Of a stretch of DNA of 64,000 nucleotides, positions 43,164-53,458 are shown piece by piece. The stretch lies in the NCBI RefSeq assembly GCF_032884065.1, contig NC_088872.1, forward strand, positions 35,622,917-35,686,916, in the 5' to 3' direction. Under the pieces are notes generated by a model that saw only the letters and a program-made list of their open reading frames with translations, was not told the origin of the DNA and made no database searches. This stretch comes from Artemia franciscana. Taxonomy: Eukaryota; Arthropoda; Branchiopoda; Anostraca; Artemiidae. The position numbers and the translations under genes are program-made. Numbering within the stretch: the stretch's first letter is position 1; every line of letters begins with the position of its first letter.

Positions 43164-43587
43164 TAATTAAACAAAAAACAAGTAATTTCAACTGAAAGCA
43201 AGGAGCAATATTGAAACTTAAAACAAACAGAAATTATTCAGTACGTGAGGATGATTGGACAATCCTCAATAGCTCGCTCGTTACGCTAAAGTTTTACTTT
43301 TTGTCCCAAATATTAAAGAACGAATCCTCAAACACAAAAGCTGTTTAGTTAAATCCTTTTTCAGTAAATTCTTTAAGCTAAAGTTTCACTTTCTGTTCCA
43401 ATTAATAAAGAACGAATCCTGAAATACAAAAGCCGTTTATTTACAATAATAAGCTTCTTTAAGTGTTCTAAAAAAAACTCTATTACTGAGGAGGGGGCAA
43501 TCCCCTCATATATGTAATAATTTCTGTTTTTCTAAGCTTTAATGCTGCTACTTACTTTCAGTTGAAAGAATTTGATTTTTTTATTTA
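43164..43587. repeat. R1 foldback copy, aged
   Basis: Begins AACAAGTAATTTCAACTGAAAG and ends CTTACTTTCAGTTGAAAG, so the ends are inverted. Inside are GCTCGTTACGCTAAAGTTT and a tandem AAAGAACGAATCCT block. It is more diverged than 16437-16738. Confidence 0.75.
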
Positions 43588-44290
43588 ATTTCTAATCGTT
43601 TTTCCCCCGCCTCCAGTAAATTCTTACGCTTTGTTACTAGATAAATGTGAAAGCCCCTTTTTTAATTTTCCTTTTTACATTCCGTTTACTTTCAAAGAGA
43701 AGTTAAGACGACTTTCGATTTTTAGTTTAAGTAGGGATGGGCGTTCTTAAGGAATTGCTTCTAGACTTTATGGACAACATACAATCAGTCCATGGTATTC
43801 TCGTAAACCCTAGCGCAGCAGGAATATTTTGGAGAGTCAGGACATTGTGGTCATCTAGCATTAGGATGATCTACCCCTTATAATTGGAAACAAGGATGCG
43901 GTAATATTTGATAGGTTTCAACACAGAAATGCTCATATTAAGAAGACAGACCAAAATACCTGCTTGTCCTTCCACCATGGTCAAGCAACTCCTGGGTTAT
44001 TAAAAGATACGGCATCATAGACCCGAATGCTTCTATCAGAAAAAGCATAGAAGCTAATAATAGTAGAATTGGTTGGCACCCATGGAGCGCTATTTTGATT
44101 CAATGAATGTTTCACTTCTGTATGATTTAATTGTTTTTAAGTAAGGTGAAGTGTTGCAAAGTTTTTTGTGTAGTTTTTTAGGTCATTTCCTTTTTCCTGT
44201 TTTCTTTTATTCACATTATACTCCGTTTTTCATGTGTATTATAACGGGTTATAAATAAATTCAATTCAATTAATCGCATACTTTATTTCT
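43588..44290 (+). other. Poorly resolved interval ending in a LINE-like ATTCA tail
   Basis: No gene seen. The right end (44245-44270) reads TATAAATAAATTCAATTC and AATT, the simple 3' tail found at CR1/L2-like retrotransposon ends. A block TACTAGATAAATGTGAAA with its downstream T-rich sequence occurs here (43637) and again at 44414. Confidence 0.4.
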
Positions 44291-44350
44291 AGCTAATCAT
44301 GAAATTCCTAATTGCCTATATTGAAGGACTAGAGCCGAGGTTAGATTCAC

Positions 44351-44404
44351 TTAAGCTTTTCCCGGTTTTTCAGTCTTCTTTGGTAGAAGGACTACTTGAA
44401 TATT
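44351..44404 (-). pseudogene. Histone H2A 3'-terminal fragment
   Basis: The - strand reads NIQVVLLPKKTEKPGKA followed by TAA, the universal C-terminus of H2A. The flanking GAATCTAACCTCGGC also follows the larger H2A pseudogene, so the two ends are duplicates. Only 17 codons remain. Confidence 0.85.
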
Positions 44405-44583
44405 GCGCGTTGGTACTAGATAAATGTGAAATTCCCTTTTTTATTTTCCTCTTTACATTCAGTTTACTTCCTTTTATAGGTCTGTCCTTCCCATGTGGTC
44501 ACATGCTATAGCCTCATTCAATTAATTTGTAGAGCTTAAAAGGGCTGTTGGCTAATTTGTAGTAGGGCCGAGGTTAGATTCAT

Positions 44584-44870
44584 TTAAGCCTTTGCCAGTT
44601 TTTCAGTCTTCTTTGGCTGAAGAACTTATTGAATGTTGGGCAAAACGCCTCCTTGGACAATGGTAACTCCTGACAGGAGCTTGTTCAGTTCTTCGTCTTT
44701 TCTAATAGCAAGCTGAAGGTGACGAGGAAATACGATTTTTTTTTTTTTTACACTGCAGCATTGCCAGCAAGCTCAAGGACTTCGGCAGCCAAATACTCCA
44801 TCACTGCTGCAAGGTAAACGGGTGTCCCTCCACCTATTTGCTCTTCATAGTTGCCTAGCTGTTCGTCACG
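44584..44870 (-). pseudogene. Histone H2A pseudogene
   Basis: The - strand reads [20 protein letters not shown] and [15 protein letters not shown], then after a stop and A-run [20 protein letters not shown] with [14 protein letters not shown], a stop, and PKKTEKLAKA with TAA. This covers the histone fold from helix alpha-1 onward and the docking domain; the first third (tail and RIHR region) is missing. In-frame stops at the A-run and after PNIQ make it non-functional. Beyond the stop, a decayed histone-type hairpin lies near 44533-44548. Confidence 0.9.
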
Positions 44871-44884
44871 ATACTGTATAATAT

Positions 44885-45147
44885 ATGACAGGAATAGAAA
44901 AAGGAGGAAAGGGGCTTGCAAAAGGAGGCGCAAAACGTCGTAGCAAAACTGGCTCGCCGTGGTGGTGTAAAACGTATTCCTGGGCTAATTTAAGAAGAAA
45001 CCAGATGCGTTCTTCAAGTTTTTCTAGAAAATGTTATTCGAGATGCTGTTACTTACACAGAGCGTGCCAAGAGAAAGTTGTGACTGCAATGGACGTAGTC
45101 TATCCTCTGAAGTGCAAGGTCACACATTGTAGGGGTTTGGTGGTTAA
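44885..45147 (+). pseudogene. Histone H4 pseudogene
   Basis: Starts ATG and reads [19 protein letters not shown] as the H4 tail, lacks the central tail-to-helix-1 part, then matches [10 protein letters not shown] and the FLENVIRDAVTYTE and VTAMDVVY segments in shifting frames. It ends at GFGG with TAA (45145-45147), preceded by a TAT-to-TAG change. It is divergent to the H2A pseudogene with almost no space between them, so the shared promoter region has been deleted. Confidence 0.9.
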
Positions 45148-45193
45148 TTGATTCCAAATGCGTTTTTAGCTGTCCCAGGCCTCCTACACAACG

Positions 45194-45209
45194 GCCTTTT
45201 TAAGGGCCA
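45194..45209 (+). terminator. Histone mRNA 3' stem-loop (H4)
   Basis: GGCCTTTTTAAGGGCC, followed by AACAAA, about 47 nt after the H4 stop, matches the replication-dependent histone 3' processing hairpin. It is still able to fold although the gene is dead. Confidence 0.85.
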
Positions 45210-45401
45210 ACAAATCTATAAACACTTCTTGGCCCAGGTCTTATGAGCTTTTTCTTTGTTGTGAATTCAAAATGTCAGTAAATACTTTTTTGCTTTTCGC
45301 CTCGGGTGAAATATCTGAATAGGATTCTGCAAATAAATTACTATTGCAAAAGAATATCATTTTGACAGGAAAAAAGAAAAAAAAATCATAATAATTAAAA
45401 A

Positions 45402-45515
45402 GTTGCACCCGGTGTTCTTAGGTGGTCACCCATTGAAGTACTGACTGGGCCCAACGTTGTATGACTTCCAAGATCTGACGAGACTGGGTACTTTCAACAT
45501 GGTATGGCCGCAGGC
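45402..45515 (-). pseudogene. 5S rRNA copy, probably decayed
   Basis: The - strand contains GGCCATACCATGTTGAAAGT, then CCCAGTCTCGTCAGATCTTG, ACGTTGGGCCCAGTCAGTAC and GGGTGACCACCTAAGAACAC, the whole 5S sequence in order. It ends GGGTGCAAC followed by TTTTT, a pol III terminator. Several differences from arthropod 5S look like C-to-T changes (CACGTT to CATGTT, GACCGCC to GACCACC), and the 5' end is altered, pointing to a pseudogene. It lies about 250 bp from the H4 remnant; histone and 5S genes are known to be interspersed in Artemia. Confidence 0.85.
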
Positions 45516-45718
45516 TGAGAAGTTTTCTAACAAAATAATTGTTGGTCAACGAACTGAAAAGAAATAAAATGCCTAATCTTAGAGCCACGAAGCAAGTTTT
45601 TAATAAATAAAATTTAGAAAGATTCAAAACATGTTTATTCATTGTTTTTTTAACCCCTTTTCCTTGTAAAAAATGGCAAGCACAAATTTTCTACCTCTAA
45701 TGACAACCCTACGGCTTC

Positions 45719-46210
45719 CTAGTTTAGACTATTCGAACAAGACGGTCTTTGAATTGGCTCCTTTTTTAACCCCTTATCGACATTTTTATCAGGTATTTCA
45801 GCGGAAATCACATCATCAATTTCGTTCGAAGTAATTTTTTTATGTAGCCAGATTAGTATATGTGCGTGTGGCAAACCTCGTTTTTGCCATTCCACTGAGT
45901 ACATCCAGCATCGCACTGACCCAAACACTTCAAGTTTTACTATGTAGTTTATCAGTGATTTCAACTTTTGCCGGAAGACACGGGCCGTAATGTCATGCCT
46001 ATGAACCGCCGATTGTCCTTGAAGTAAAAGCTGCAGTATCTCGTCCCAAGATTGATTACATGTAAATGTAATAAATAAATCTGGACGACCATAGAGACGC
46101 TTTCTTTTCTGACTTTCTCTATCAGCAGCAAGTTTTTTGGCATAGACTCTTTGAGCATCTTCATCGGCTTTTGCCATTGTAAGTTCATCAGTCATTTTAA
46201 ACTTAAACAT
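45719..46210 (-). pseudogene. Helitron Rep (HUH nuclease) fragment
   Basis: 163-residue - strand frame with GRPDLFITFTCNQSWDEILQ, then VFRQKLKSLINYI, VFGSVRCWMYSVEWQKRGLP and HAHILIWL. PDLFITFTCN and GLPHAHIL are hallmarks of the Helitron-like N-terminal Rep domain; HAH is the HUH metal-binding motif. The frame ends in a stop at 45719-45721 before the catalytic tyrosine region and the helicase, so it is a truncated element. Upstream on the same strand are short MT-E-TMA-like frames and a promoter-like region. Confidence 0.85.
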
Positions 46211-46253
46211 TAATAGATTTCTACGTGAACATATATGTCTTAAATATCTTTAA

Positions 46254-46325
46254 TGACGTCACCGTCATAGCAAAAATGACGACAACTAACTTCATGACGT
46301 CAGTCGACACAGAAACATGACGTCA
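46254..46325. promoter_or_regulatory. Three perfect CRE palindromes (TGACGTCA)
   Basis: TGACGTCA occurs at 46254-46261, 46295-46302 and 46318-46325, 44-64 to 108-115 bp upstream of the Helitron Rep frame. This is the binding site of CREB/ATF-type bZIP factors. The clustering suggests a regulatory region carried by the element; activity is inferred only. Confidence 0.55.
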
Positions 46326-46352
46326 CCTGACAGACACACAGACAGTATTAAT

Positions 46353-46432
46353 GCTAAAGCCAAAGTTCAAACCTGGAGCCTCTCGGACCTAGAACCTGAA
46401 ACATAACGCTTTACCAACTCAGCTACTTCGGC
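46353..46432 (-). pseudogene. tRNA-like sequence in the Helitron leader
   Basis: The - strand GCCGAAGTAGCTGAGTTGGT has a good A box (TAGCTGAGTTGG), and a T arm-like CCAGGTTTGAACTTTGG with TTTGAAC loop follows about 40 nt later; the acceptor strands (GCCGAAG with CTTTAGC) mostly pair. The anticodon arm does not fold. It is a degenerate tRNA-derived segment, possibly a SINE captured by the Helitron. Confidence 0.5.
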
Positions 46433-46585
46433 TTGAATACATTCGTTTTGAGCAGCTTCTTCGGGTGTTGCCATTGTAGGTTCTTCAGTCATTTTACAAT
46501 TAGAAATTTCTCTTTCAACGGTCTTCTTACAATTAAAAATTTGTCTTTGAACAATATTCTTAAATACCTGTGTCCTGGTCGTCAT
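46367..46585 (-). pseudogene. Short Helitron-associated leader frame
   Basis: The - strand frame contains KMTEEPTMATPEEAAQNEC, which echoes KMTDELTMAKADEDAQRVY at the start of the Rep fragment, as if the N-terminal segment was duplicated. Its C-terminal part runs through the tRNA-like sequence and is probably not coding. Confidence 0.4.
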
Positions 46586-46730
46586 TTATATTCCCTGTGT
46601 CCCGGTCGTCATTTGTGTCCCGGTATCCCAGTCTGTAATTTCTCTTTGAGTGTCCCGGTCGTTATTTATATTCCCTCTGTCCCGGTCGTCATTTGTGTCC
46701 CGGTCTGTAATTTCTCTTTGAGTGTTTTTC
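46570..46730. repeat. GTCCCGGTCGTC minisatellite
   Basis: Two units of about 72-80 bp, each holding TCCCGGTCGTCATTTGTGTC and ending TGTAATTTCTCTTTGAGTG, with shorter GTCCCGGT(CGTCATTT) repeats inside. It separates the Helitron fragment from the LINE fragment. Confidence 0.85.
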
Positions 46731-46739
46731 CTTTTTAGT

Positions 46740-47600
46740 AATTTTTAGCCTCTTTACACCCTCCCAGGAAGTTCCCATTTCCTTTAAATCCTTATTTATG
46801 ACATCCTTCCAACCCAGACAAGGACGACCTGCTTTCCGTGTAGCCCCAGACGGTTGGCCAAAAAGGACAATCTTCGGTAATCTGTCATCCTTCATCCGTA
46901 GAACGTGGCCTAGCCATCTCAACCTTTCTTTCATTATAGCCCCAGAAAGCGGGATTGAACCACACTTTTCGTACAACCTACTGTTTGAAATACGGTCAGT
47001 CAGCCGGGTACCCAGAACAATCCGTAGGCAATTTCTCTGGAAAACATCTAGTAAACTTTCATCTGCTTTTCGGAGTGTCCATGCTTCAGAGCCATATTTG
47101 ACCACTGTCATCACTGTAGCTTCCAATATTCTAATCTTGGTTTGTAGGCTTATCTTTCTATTCTTCCAAACTTTTTTTAACTGTGAAAAAACACCCTGAG
47201 CTTTAGCTATTCTACTTTTAACATCTTCACTGCTCCCACCATCTTTACTAATAATACTACCAAGGTAACGGAAGCTCCCAACCTGATCAATCTTTTCGTT
47301 ACCTAAGGTCACCTGTTCATCTTCACTTATTCCTAACCTTAGTGACTTAGTCTTCTTAACATTAATTTTCAAGCCTATTTTAGCACCCTGAACTCGTAAA
47401 ACCTCTAAAAATTCATTCATTTTGCTCACACTTTCATCTAATATGCTTAAATCATCAGCATAATCTAAGTCCAGGAGCGTTCTTCCTCCCCATTTGATTC
47501 CATGGTCTCCAATTGCCTTTCCTGTGCTCCTTAAGACGAAGTCCATCAAAATGATCCATATAAAGGGGGATAGAACACAACCCTGCTTAACTCCTGAGAG
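46740..47600 (-). mobile_element. LINE reverse transcriptase, C-terminal half (open frame)
   Basis: The - strand frame (46689-47708 including junk at both ends) reads GVKQGCVLSPFIWIILMDF, then LLDLDYADDLSILDES, INVKKTKSLRLG and VGSFRYLGSIISKDG, and later LRWLGHVLRMKDDRLPKIVL and RPCLGWKDVINKDLKEMGTS. GVKQGC-LSP, YADD and YLG are RT motifs B, C (catalytic) and E. It is the best preserved copy of the LINE family whose other pieces lie at 3167, 14310, 41455 and 53045. N-terminal RT, endonuclease and ORF1 are missing; homology breaks at the hAT piece on its 5' side. Confidence 0.9.
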
Positions 47601-48944
47601 GCTTAAGCCGATTCTGGAATCAATCATATTTCTAGGAAGGCAGAATATTCCACTGAGGGGCCATCGGGATGATGGCAGCTTAAACTTGGATGACATGCCG
47701 CTTTCCAATGAAGGAAACTTCCGAGAACTACTACGTTATCGTGCTGAAAGTGGCGACAGTAAATTAAAGGAACAACTGAAAACATCAGGAAAAAATGCTA
47801 CCTACATCAGCAAAACAACTCAAAACCAGTTGATGGACTGTTGTGCGAAAGAAGTTATAGGTGTCATTCTAGAAAGAGTAAAGTCAGCAAGGTATTACAG
47901 CATCATTTTTGATGAGACAACAGATGTGTCACATTCATCGCAACTTAGTTTAGCTCTCTGCTATGCCTTTGATAACCATAGACGCGAGGACTTCATAGGT
48001 TTTGTTGACGTTCATCATGCCACCTTTGAACCTTCCACTGCAGACAAAGAGCCGACTGTCAACGGAAAAGTGGTTGGCCAGCTAGTTCTGAGCCTTTTAG
48101 AAGAAATGGGTTTGAATTTACTCGACTGTGTTGGAATCGGGACGGATGGGTGTGCAATGATGGTATCAAATAACTGTGGTGCTGTAGTCGAAATTCAGAA
48201 AAAAGCTAAAAATGCGTCTCGTTGTCCCTGCTTTAACCACACCCTGAACCTTTCTTTGTCAAGAAGCTCAGCTGTTTCGAGCATCAGAAATGCCATAGGC
48301 ATTATAAAAGAAGTTGTTGCATTTTTTAATGCATCTGCAAAGAGAAATTACGTCTTGAATAAGGTTCTAAAAGCTCAGCTCACGGGAATCGGCGAGACGA
48401 GGTGGATCGAGTCACTTATGCAGTTTGTGTCCGAACTTCCAAAAATCATCCAGGCTTTGGAACACATTAGTCACTGGACTGAATCAGTGACCGCTCCGAA
48501 GGCAAATACGCTTGTCACAGCGTTACATAGTGCGGAATTTGCGGTTTCCCTTCAGTGTCTACACAGTATTTGCGCTCTGACCTTGCCTCTTAGTCGGCTA
48601 TTCCAGAAGAAGACTTTGGACTTGGGCGCTGCCGATGGCCACGTTTCCGATCTTTTGGATGTTCTAGCAAAGCGACGGGAAACGTGTGACGAAGAGTTCG
48701 CATTAGTATTCGAGCAAGTAAAAGAATTGTCAGATAAAATCCAATTGGCTGTTGAAGTTCCGAGGATTACACAAAGACAGGTTTATCGAAATAATCCTCC
48801 TCATACTACGCCTGAAGAATATTATCGACGTGTTGTTTTTATACCTATGCTCGACTCAGTCATAAGTGACTTAAAGAGCCGATTCTCAAGAGACACGCTG
48901 AACTCTTTCCGGTTAACCGTACTGCTGCCATCAAATATTGTAAA
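47600..48944 (+). pseudogene. hAT-like transposase fragment, ZMYM1/DUF4371 type
   Basis: Within a frame at 47494-49071, the part from LKPILESIIFLGRQNIPLRG to about LPSNIVNIF is transposase-like: RGHRDDG, NEGNFRELLRYRAESGD, YYSIIFDETTDVSHSSQLSL, GIGTDGCAMM, CPCFNHTLNLSLSRSSA and GETRWIESL. These match the DUF4371 and RNase H-like core of ZMYM1/THAP12-type hAT-derived proteins, with the first catalytic aspartate in FDETTDVS. The C-terminal dimerisation domain is missing and the end is replaced by R2. About 450 codons are uninterrupted, so decay is mild. The first 36 codons of the frame are antisense LINE sequence. Confidence 0.85.
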
Positions 48945-49930
48945 CATTTTTTCTAATTCCCCCCCCCCAAACTCCACCAAAGAGAGAGGATGCGGTCCAG
49001 TTACGTCAGTCACTTATCTTGGACTTGTGATTATTTTCCCACCAAGTTTCATCCTGATCTCTCCGCTTTAAGCGTTTTCCAAGATTTCCGGTCTCCCCTC
49101 CAATGACACTGGATCCGGTTGGAATTTAAAATAAGAGATCTGAGTTACGAGGTCCTTCTAAATATGAAACTTAATAAAGATCCAATCATCTCTTCGCAAG
49201 TTAAAAATACCTCATTTTTTTATGATTTAGAATTTACCTCCCCCCCCAACTCCACCAAAGAAAGCAGATCCGTTTCGGTTATGTCAATCACGTATCTAGG
49301 ACTTGTGCTTATTTTTCCCACCAATTTTCATCCTGATCCCTCCAATCTAAACGTTTACCAAAATGTTAGGTTGCCTCCCAAAATTCCCCCAATGTCACTG
49401 GATTCAGTTGGGATTTAAAATAAGAGCTTCTTAAAAATAAGACACAATTTCCTTCCACAAATCAAATTTCATTAAGATCCGATTACTCCTTCGCAAGTTA
49501 AAAATACCTCATTTTTTCTAATTTTTCAGAATTAAGCCCCCCCCCCAAACTACCCCAAAGAGAGCGGATCCGTTCCGGTTATGTCAATCATGTATCTAGG
49601 ACTTGTGATTATTTTTCCCACCAAGTTTCATCCCGATCCCTCGAATCTAAGCGTTTTCCAAGATTTTAGGCTCCCCCCCCCAATGTCACCGGGTACGGTC
49701 GTGATTTAAAACAAGAGCTCTGAGACATGATATCCTTCGAAATATCAGATTTCAATAAGATCCGATCACTCCTTCATAAGTTAAAATTACCTCATTTTTT
49801 TAATTTTTCAGAATTAACCGTCCCCCCACTCCCCCCTCCAGATGATCGAACTGGGTAAACGACAATTTCTAATTTAATATGGTCTGGTTCCTGATACGCC
49901 TGCCAAATTTCATCGTCCTAGCTTACCTCT
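48945..49930 (+). repeat. R2 modular repeat, three core units plus end module
   Basis: Core landmarks CAAAGAAAGCAGATCCG and CAAAGAGAGCGGATCCG begin at 49257 and 49555, about 298 bp apart; the last unit passes into the end module with GATACGCCTGCCAAATTTCA and CGTCCTAGCTTACCT. Open frames here are repeat-derived. Confidence 0.9.
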
Positions 49931-49934
49931 TTGT

Positions 49935-51489
49935 CAGAGTTTTACTTTTTAAAACAACAAAAAAAACTTTAGCGTAAAGAGCGGGACGTTGAGGAGGGGA
50001 CAGCCCCTTTCATACGGAATAATCTCTGTTCGTTTTAAGTTTTGACGTCACTCCTTACTTGAAGTTGAAAAAACTTGTTTTTTTTTAATTTCTGAACGTT
50101 TTTGAATTAATGTATGTTTTGATATTGGCTCACCGGACATGAATTATTAAAACGAAATTTGCATATTATGTTTTCTTTGGCTAAATGGCTTTCCCGTAGT
50201 TTTGATAGGACAATTTTGATAAAAAAAAAGAGGGTAGCGGAGGAGGCCTAGTTGCCCTCCAATTTTTGGTTACTTAAAAAAGCAACTAGAACTTTGTCCT
50301 TTTTTTACGAACGTTTCATTAGTAATAAATAAACGCAACTTACGAATTGACTTACGTAACGAACTTCTATATTTATATATTTTTATTACGCATATGAAGG
50401 GGTTCGCCCCCCTCGTCAACACCTTGCTCTTTACACTAAAGCTTGAATTTTGTTCCAACTCTTTAAAAATGAATCCTAAATCACAAAGGCCGAAGAATGA
50501 ATAGTTGGAATTACTAAAAATACTTTAGCGTAAAGAGCGAGGTATTGAGGAGGAGACGAACGCCCTTGTATACGTAATAATATTTGTTCGTTTCAAGTTT
50601 TAGTGCTGGTCCTTACTTCCAGTTGAAAAAACTTGATTTTATTTATTTTTTCATTGTTTTTAATAATGCTAGAAAATCCTGGCCCTCGTCGTGAAAATTC
50701 TCTTCCCTCATGTTAAATTCCTCCATAGAAAGATCCTTCCACGTAACCCCCTCCACCCGGTCCCCACCAACGCGAAAAAGTCCCACTGAAAATGTCTGTA
50801 CACTTCCCAATAACCATTACTATATGTAAACAATGGTCAAAGTTTGTAACTTGCAGCTCCTCCCCCGGGGACTGTGGGGGATTAAGTCGTCCCAAAAGAC
50901 ATAGTTATTAGGTTCTTCGACTATGCTGAACATAAAGGTTATCTCAAAATTATGATCTGGTGACTTTGTGAAAAACATTAGTGTGGGACGGGGACCTCCA
51001 ATTTTTTGCGTCACTTAAAAAGGGCACTAGAACTTTGAATTTCCGGTAGAATAACCCTCTTACGACATTCTAGTACCACTGGGTCGATACGATGAGCCCT
51101 GGGGAAAAGAAAAAATCAAACAAATAAACACGCATCCGTCATCTGTCTTCTGGAAAAAAAAAATCCAAAATTCCACATTTTAGTAGATAGGAAATTGAAA
51201 CTTATACAGTAGGGTTCTCTGATACACTGAATCTGATGGTGTTATTTTCGTTAAGATTCTGTGACATTTAAGGGGTATTTCCCCTATTTTCTAAAATAAG
51301 GGAAATTTTCTCAGGCTCGTAGCTTTTGATAGGTAAGACTAAACTTGATGAAATTTATATATTTAAAATCAGCATAAAAATACAATTCTTTTGATGTTAC
51401 TATTAGTATCGAAATTCCATTCTTTAGAGTTTCGGTTACTATTGAGCCAGGTCGCTCCTTACTGCAGTTCGTTACCACGAACTGTTTGA
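49935..51489 (+). repeat. R1 dispersed repeat, long copy with terminal hairpin
   Basis: Runs from AACTTTAGCGTAAAGAGCGG through CTTGCTCTTTACACTAAAGC and a block near GGGGACTGTGGGGG to GGTCGCTCCTTACTGCAG and the terminal hairpin (arms ACAGTTCGT-like GCAGTTCGT and ACGAACTGT) ending TTTGA at 51489, followed by T. Same order as 16570-18124. Confidence 0.85.
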
Positions 51490-51513
51490 TGATCCTGCCA
51501 TTGATTTTCTTTC

Positions 51514-52545
51514 ACAGGTAGTTTTCGTTTCTGTCGATGTTTAGGATCCACCAGTTTAGTTTCAGAGTCACTATCAGATAAGTGGAGTTTGTAATCTCGT
51601 TTACCATTAACTTTTACCTTCGCTTCTTATGGAAGCAACCCGCTTTTCATCTGACCTTTCTTAGGTTGAAAACTAGAACTTTTTTGTGTTAAAGTATCTT
51701 GATTTTCAGCGCTATTAGTGGGATTATTGTTGACTCTATTAGTGGGGTCCGCAGCTTCTTTGTATAGTTTTTATTCTCGCTAGCGCTTTTATTGCTAATT
51801 CTATATTCTTCCGTAGAAGATGACTCGTCAATACAACTGCGCTTTTCAATTTTTGGTTTCTTAAGAATACGCTTTTTTCATTGTTTTACTTTTGATATTT
51901 ATATATTTAGATCTTTAGATATTTTTTTAAGGTACGTTCTTGTCGTTGTTTTTCTTTCACAGGTAGTTTTCGCTTTTGTCTACGTTTAGGATCCACCAGT
52001 TCACTTTCAGAGTCACTATCAGGAAAGTGGAGTTTGTTATATCTTCTTGAGTTTACTCTTGCTTTCTCTCCTTCTGGAAATAACACACTTTTCATCAGAT
52101 TTTCTTGGGCTGAAAACTAGAAACTTTTTTAGATAAAGTTTCTTCGTTATCAGCACCATTAGTGAGATTATTGTAGACTCTATTAATAGGGCTACATTTT
52201 TTTTGTCCAGTTTCTTATTCTCACTAGCCCTTTTATTGCTAGTTTAATATTCTATCGTGGAAGATGACTCGTCAATGTAAGTGCCTTCTTCAATTTTTTG
52301 TTTCTTAAAAGTACGCTTTTGCCGTTGTTTTTCTTTCGTGGGAAAAGATGACAAATCTTTAGTTTTTTGTTTCTTTAAGGTACGGTCTTTACGTTGTTTT
52401 TCTTTCAAAAGCAGTTTTCGTTTTGTCGACTTTTAAGATCCACCAGTTCACTTTCAGAGTCACTATCAGATAGTGGAGTTTGTAACCTCTTCTGCCATTA
52501 ACTTTTACCTTCGCTTCTTCTGGAAGCAACTTGCTTTTAGATTGG
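51514..52545 (-). pseudogene. Broken inverted relative of the 723-residue repeat protein
   Basis: Read leftward on the - strand, modules of the 55306-57477 protein recur: SKLLPEEAKVKV, a frame (51907-52095) with SDSESELVDPKRRQKRKLPV and KEKQRQERTLKK, and ESSSTEEY and SNKSASENKN segments. Several stops and frameshifts interrupt it (for example TAA in the CTTCCATAAGAAGCG segment), and the left end is cut by the R1 end at 51489. It has no counterpart of the four 86-residue repeats, so it matches mainly the N-terminal half. Confidence 0.85.
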
Positions 52546-52554
52546 ATGTGTTAA

Positions 52555-53044
52555 GGGAAATTATGGGCTTGGATGGGGCAGGGGATGGTTGCCCTCCAAT
52601 CACTTTTGACTATTAAAAAGAGCACTAGAACTTTCAGTTTTCAATCGAATGATTCCTTTTTAGACTTTCTATGACAATTCTTTCTATACAAAGAACCCTG
52701 GTCTAAAAAAAATTATTAATAACACATTGTGCACACATTGCTCTTTACTTAGGCTCTTTACTATTTATTGCATTTTACTATTACGCTTTTTATTTGTCGT
52801 TTTGGTTTTCTTTATTTATTGAATGTGATTTATGGTAAATTTACACTTCAAGTACTATTTGACTAATTTCTGCTCGTCTTTGGTTTAATGAAGCTCTTTA
52901 CTTATCTTTGAAAATTTCTTTTGTCTAAAAGTTTATTAAAATTAATTGAAACAAAAAGAAAAATACAAGCGAAGTGAGCATATGGTTGAGGAAAGAGTAG
53001 ACCCCTCGTATACAGAATAATTTCTGTTCGTCTTAAATCATAAT
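52555..53044. repeat. R1 fragments
   Basis: GGTTGCCCTCCAATCACTTT with AAAGAGCACTAGAACTTTCA (52588-52640) and, at 52970-53050, a TCGTATACAGAATAATTTCT piece match R1. Between them AT-rich unassigned sequence. Confidence 0.6.
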
Positions 53045-53458
53045 GACGCTGTTTACGTTCATTTTAGGAAAACGTTAATTAAACTATTTTATACCAAAGA
53101 TAATAAGAGTGAATGTGGTATTTATAGATGCATTAGCTTGGTTTCTATAGGATGCAAATTACTAAGTATGATGATACGCTTTAGACTTGTGGACGCTGTC
53201 GATAAAGTTTTAAGAGAAGAACAGTGTAGTCTTAAGAAGGGGAAAGAATTTTTCAAACAAAATTTTACTCTTCGATTAATAATTGGGACATGCCTGAGTC
53301 ATCAAACCTCTTTATTATTCCGCGTGGTACGTTATGAACACACGCTTTATTCAACCGACAGAAGAGCTTTACTGAAGCTTCTATTCTTGTCCGGTAAATT
53401 TCAAAAATACCACATACAAGAAAAACCTATACGTGTTTTCCTAGCTAAAACTTAGTAA
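53045..53458 (+). mobile_element. LINE reverse transcriptase, N-terminal half
   Basis: The frame to the stop at 53456 reads NKSECGIYRCISLVSIGCKL, LSMMIRFRLVDAVDKVLREE, QNFTLRLIIGTCLSHQTSL and then RYEHTLYSTDRRALLKLLFL. This is RT motifs 1-2 up to the first catalytic aspartate region, where YEHTLYS stands for the usual YEQAFDS, so the catalytic aspartate is lost. Same family as 46740-47600, which covers the complementary half. Confidence 0.85.

Noticed and set aside
44299..44511. 70-codon + strand frame
   Set aside because: Overlaps the H2A 3'-terminal fragment on the opposite strand and reads through T-rich sequence; no similarity.
46798..47199. + strand frame over the LINE
   Set aside because: Antisense to clear RT motifs on the - strand.
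48822..49013. - strand frame at the hAT/R2 junction
   Set aside because: Antisense to the transposase fragment and into R2; no independent support.
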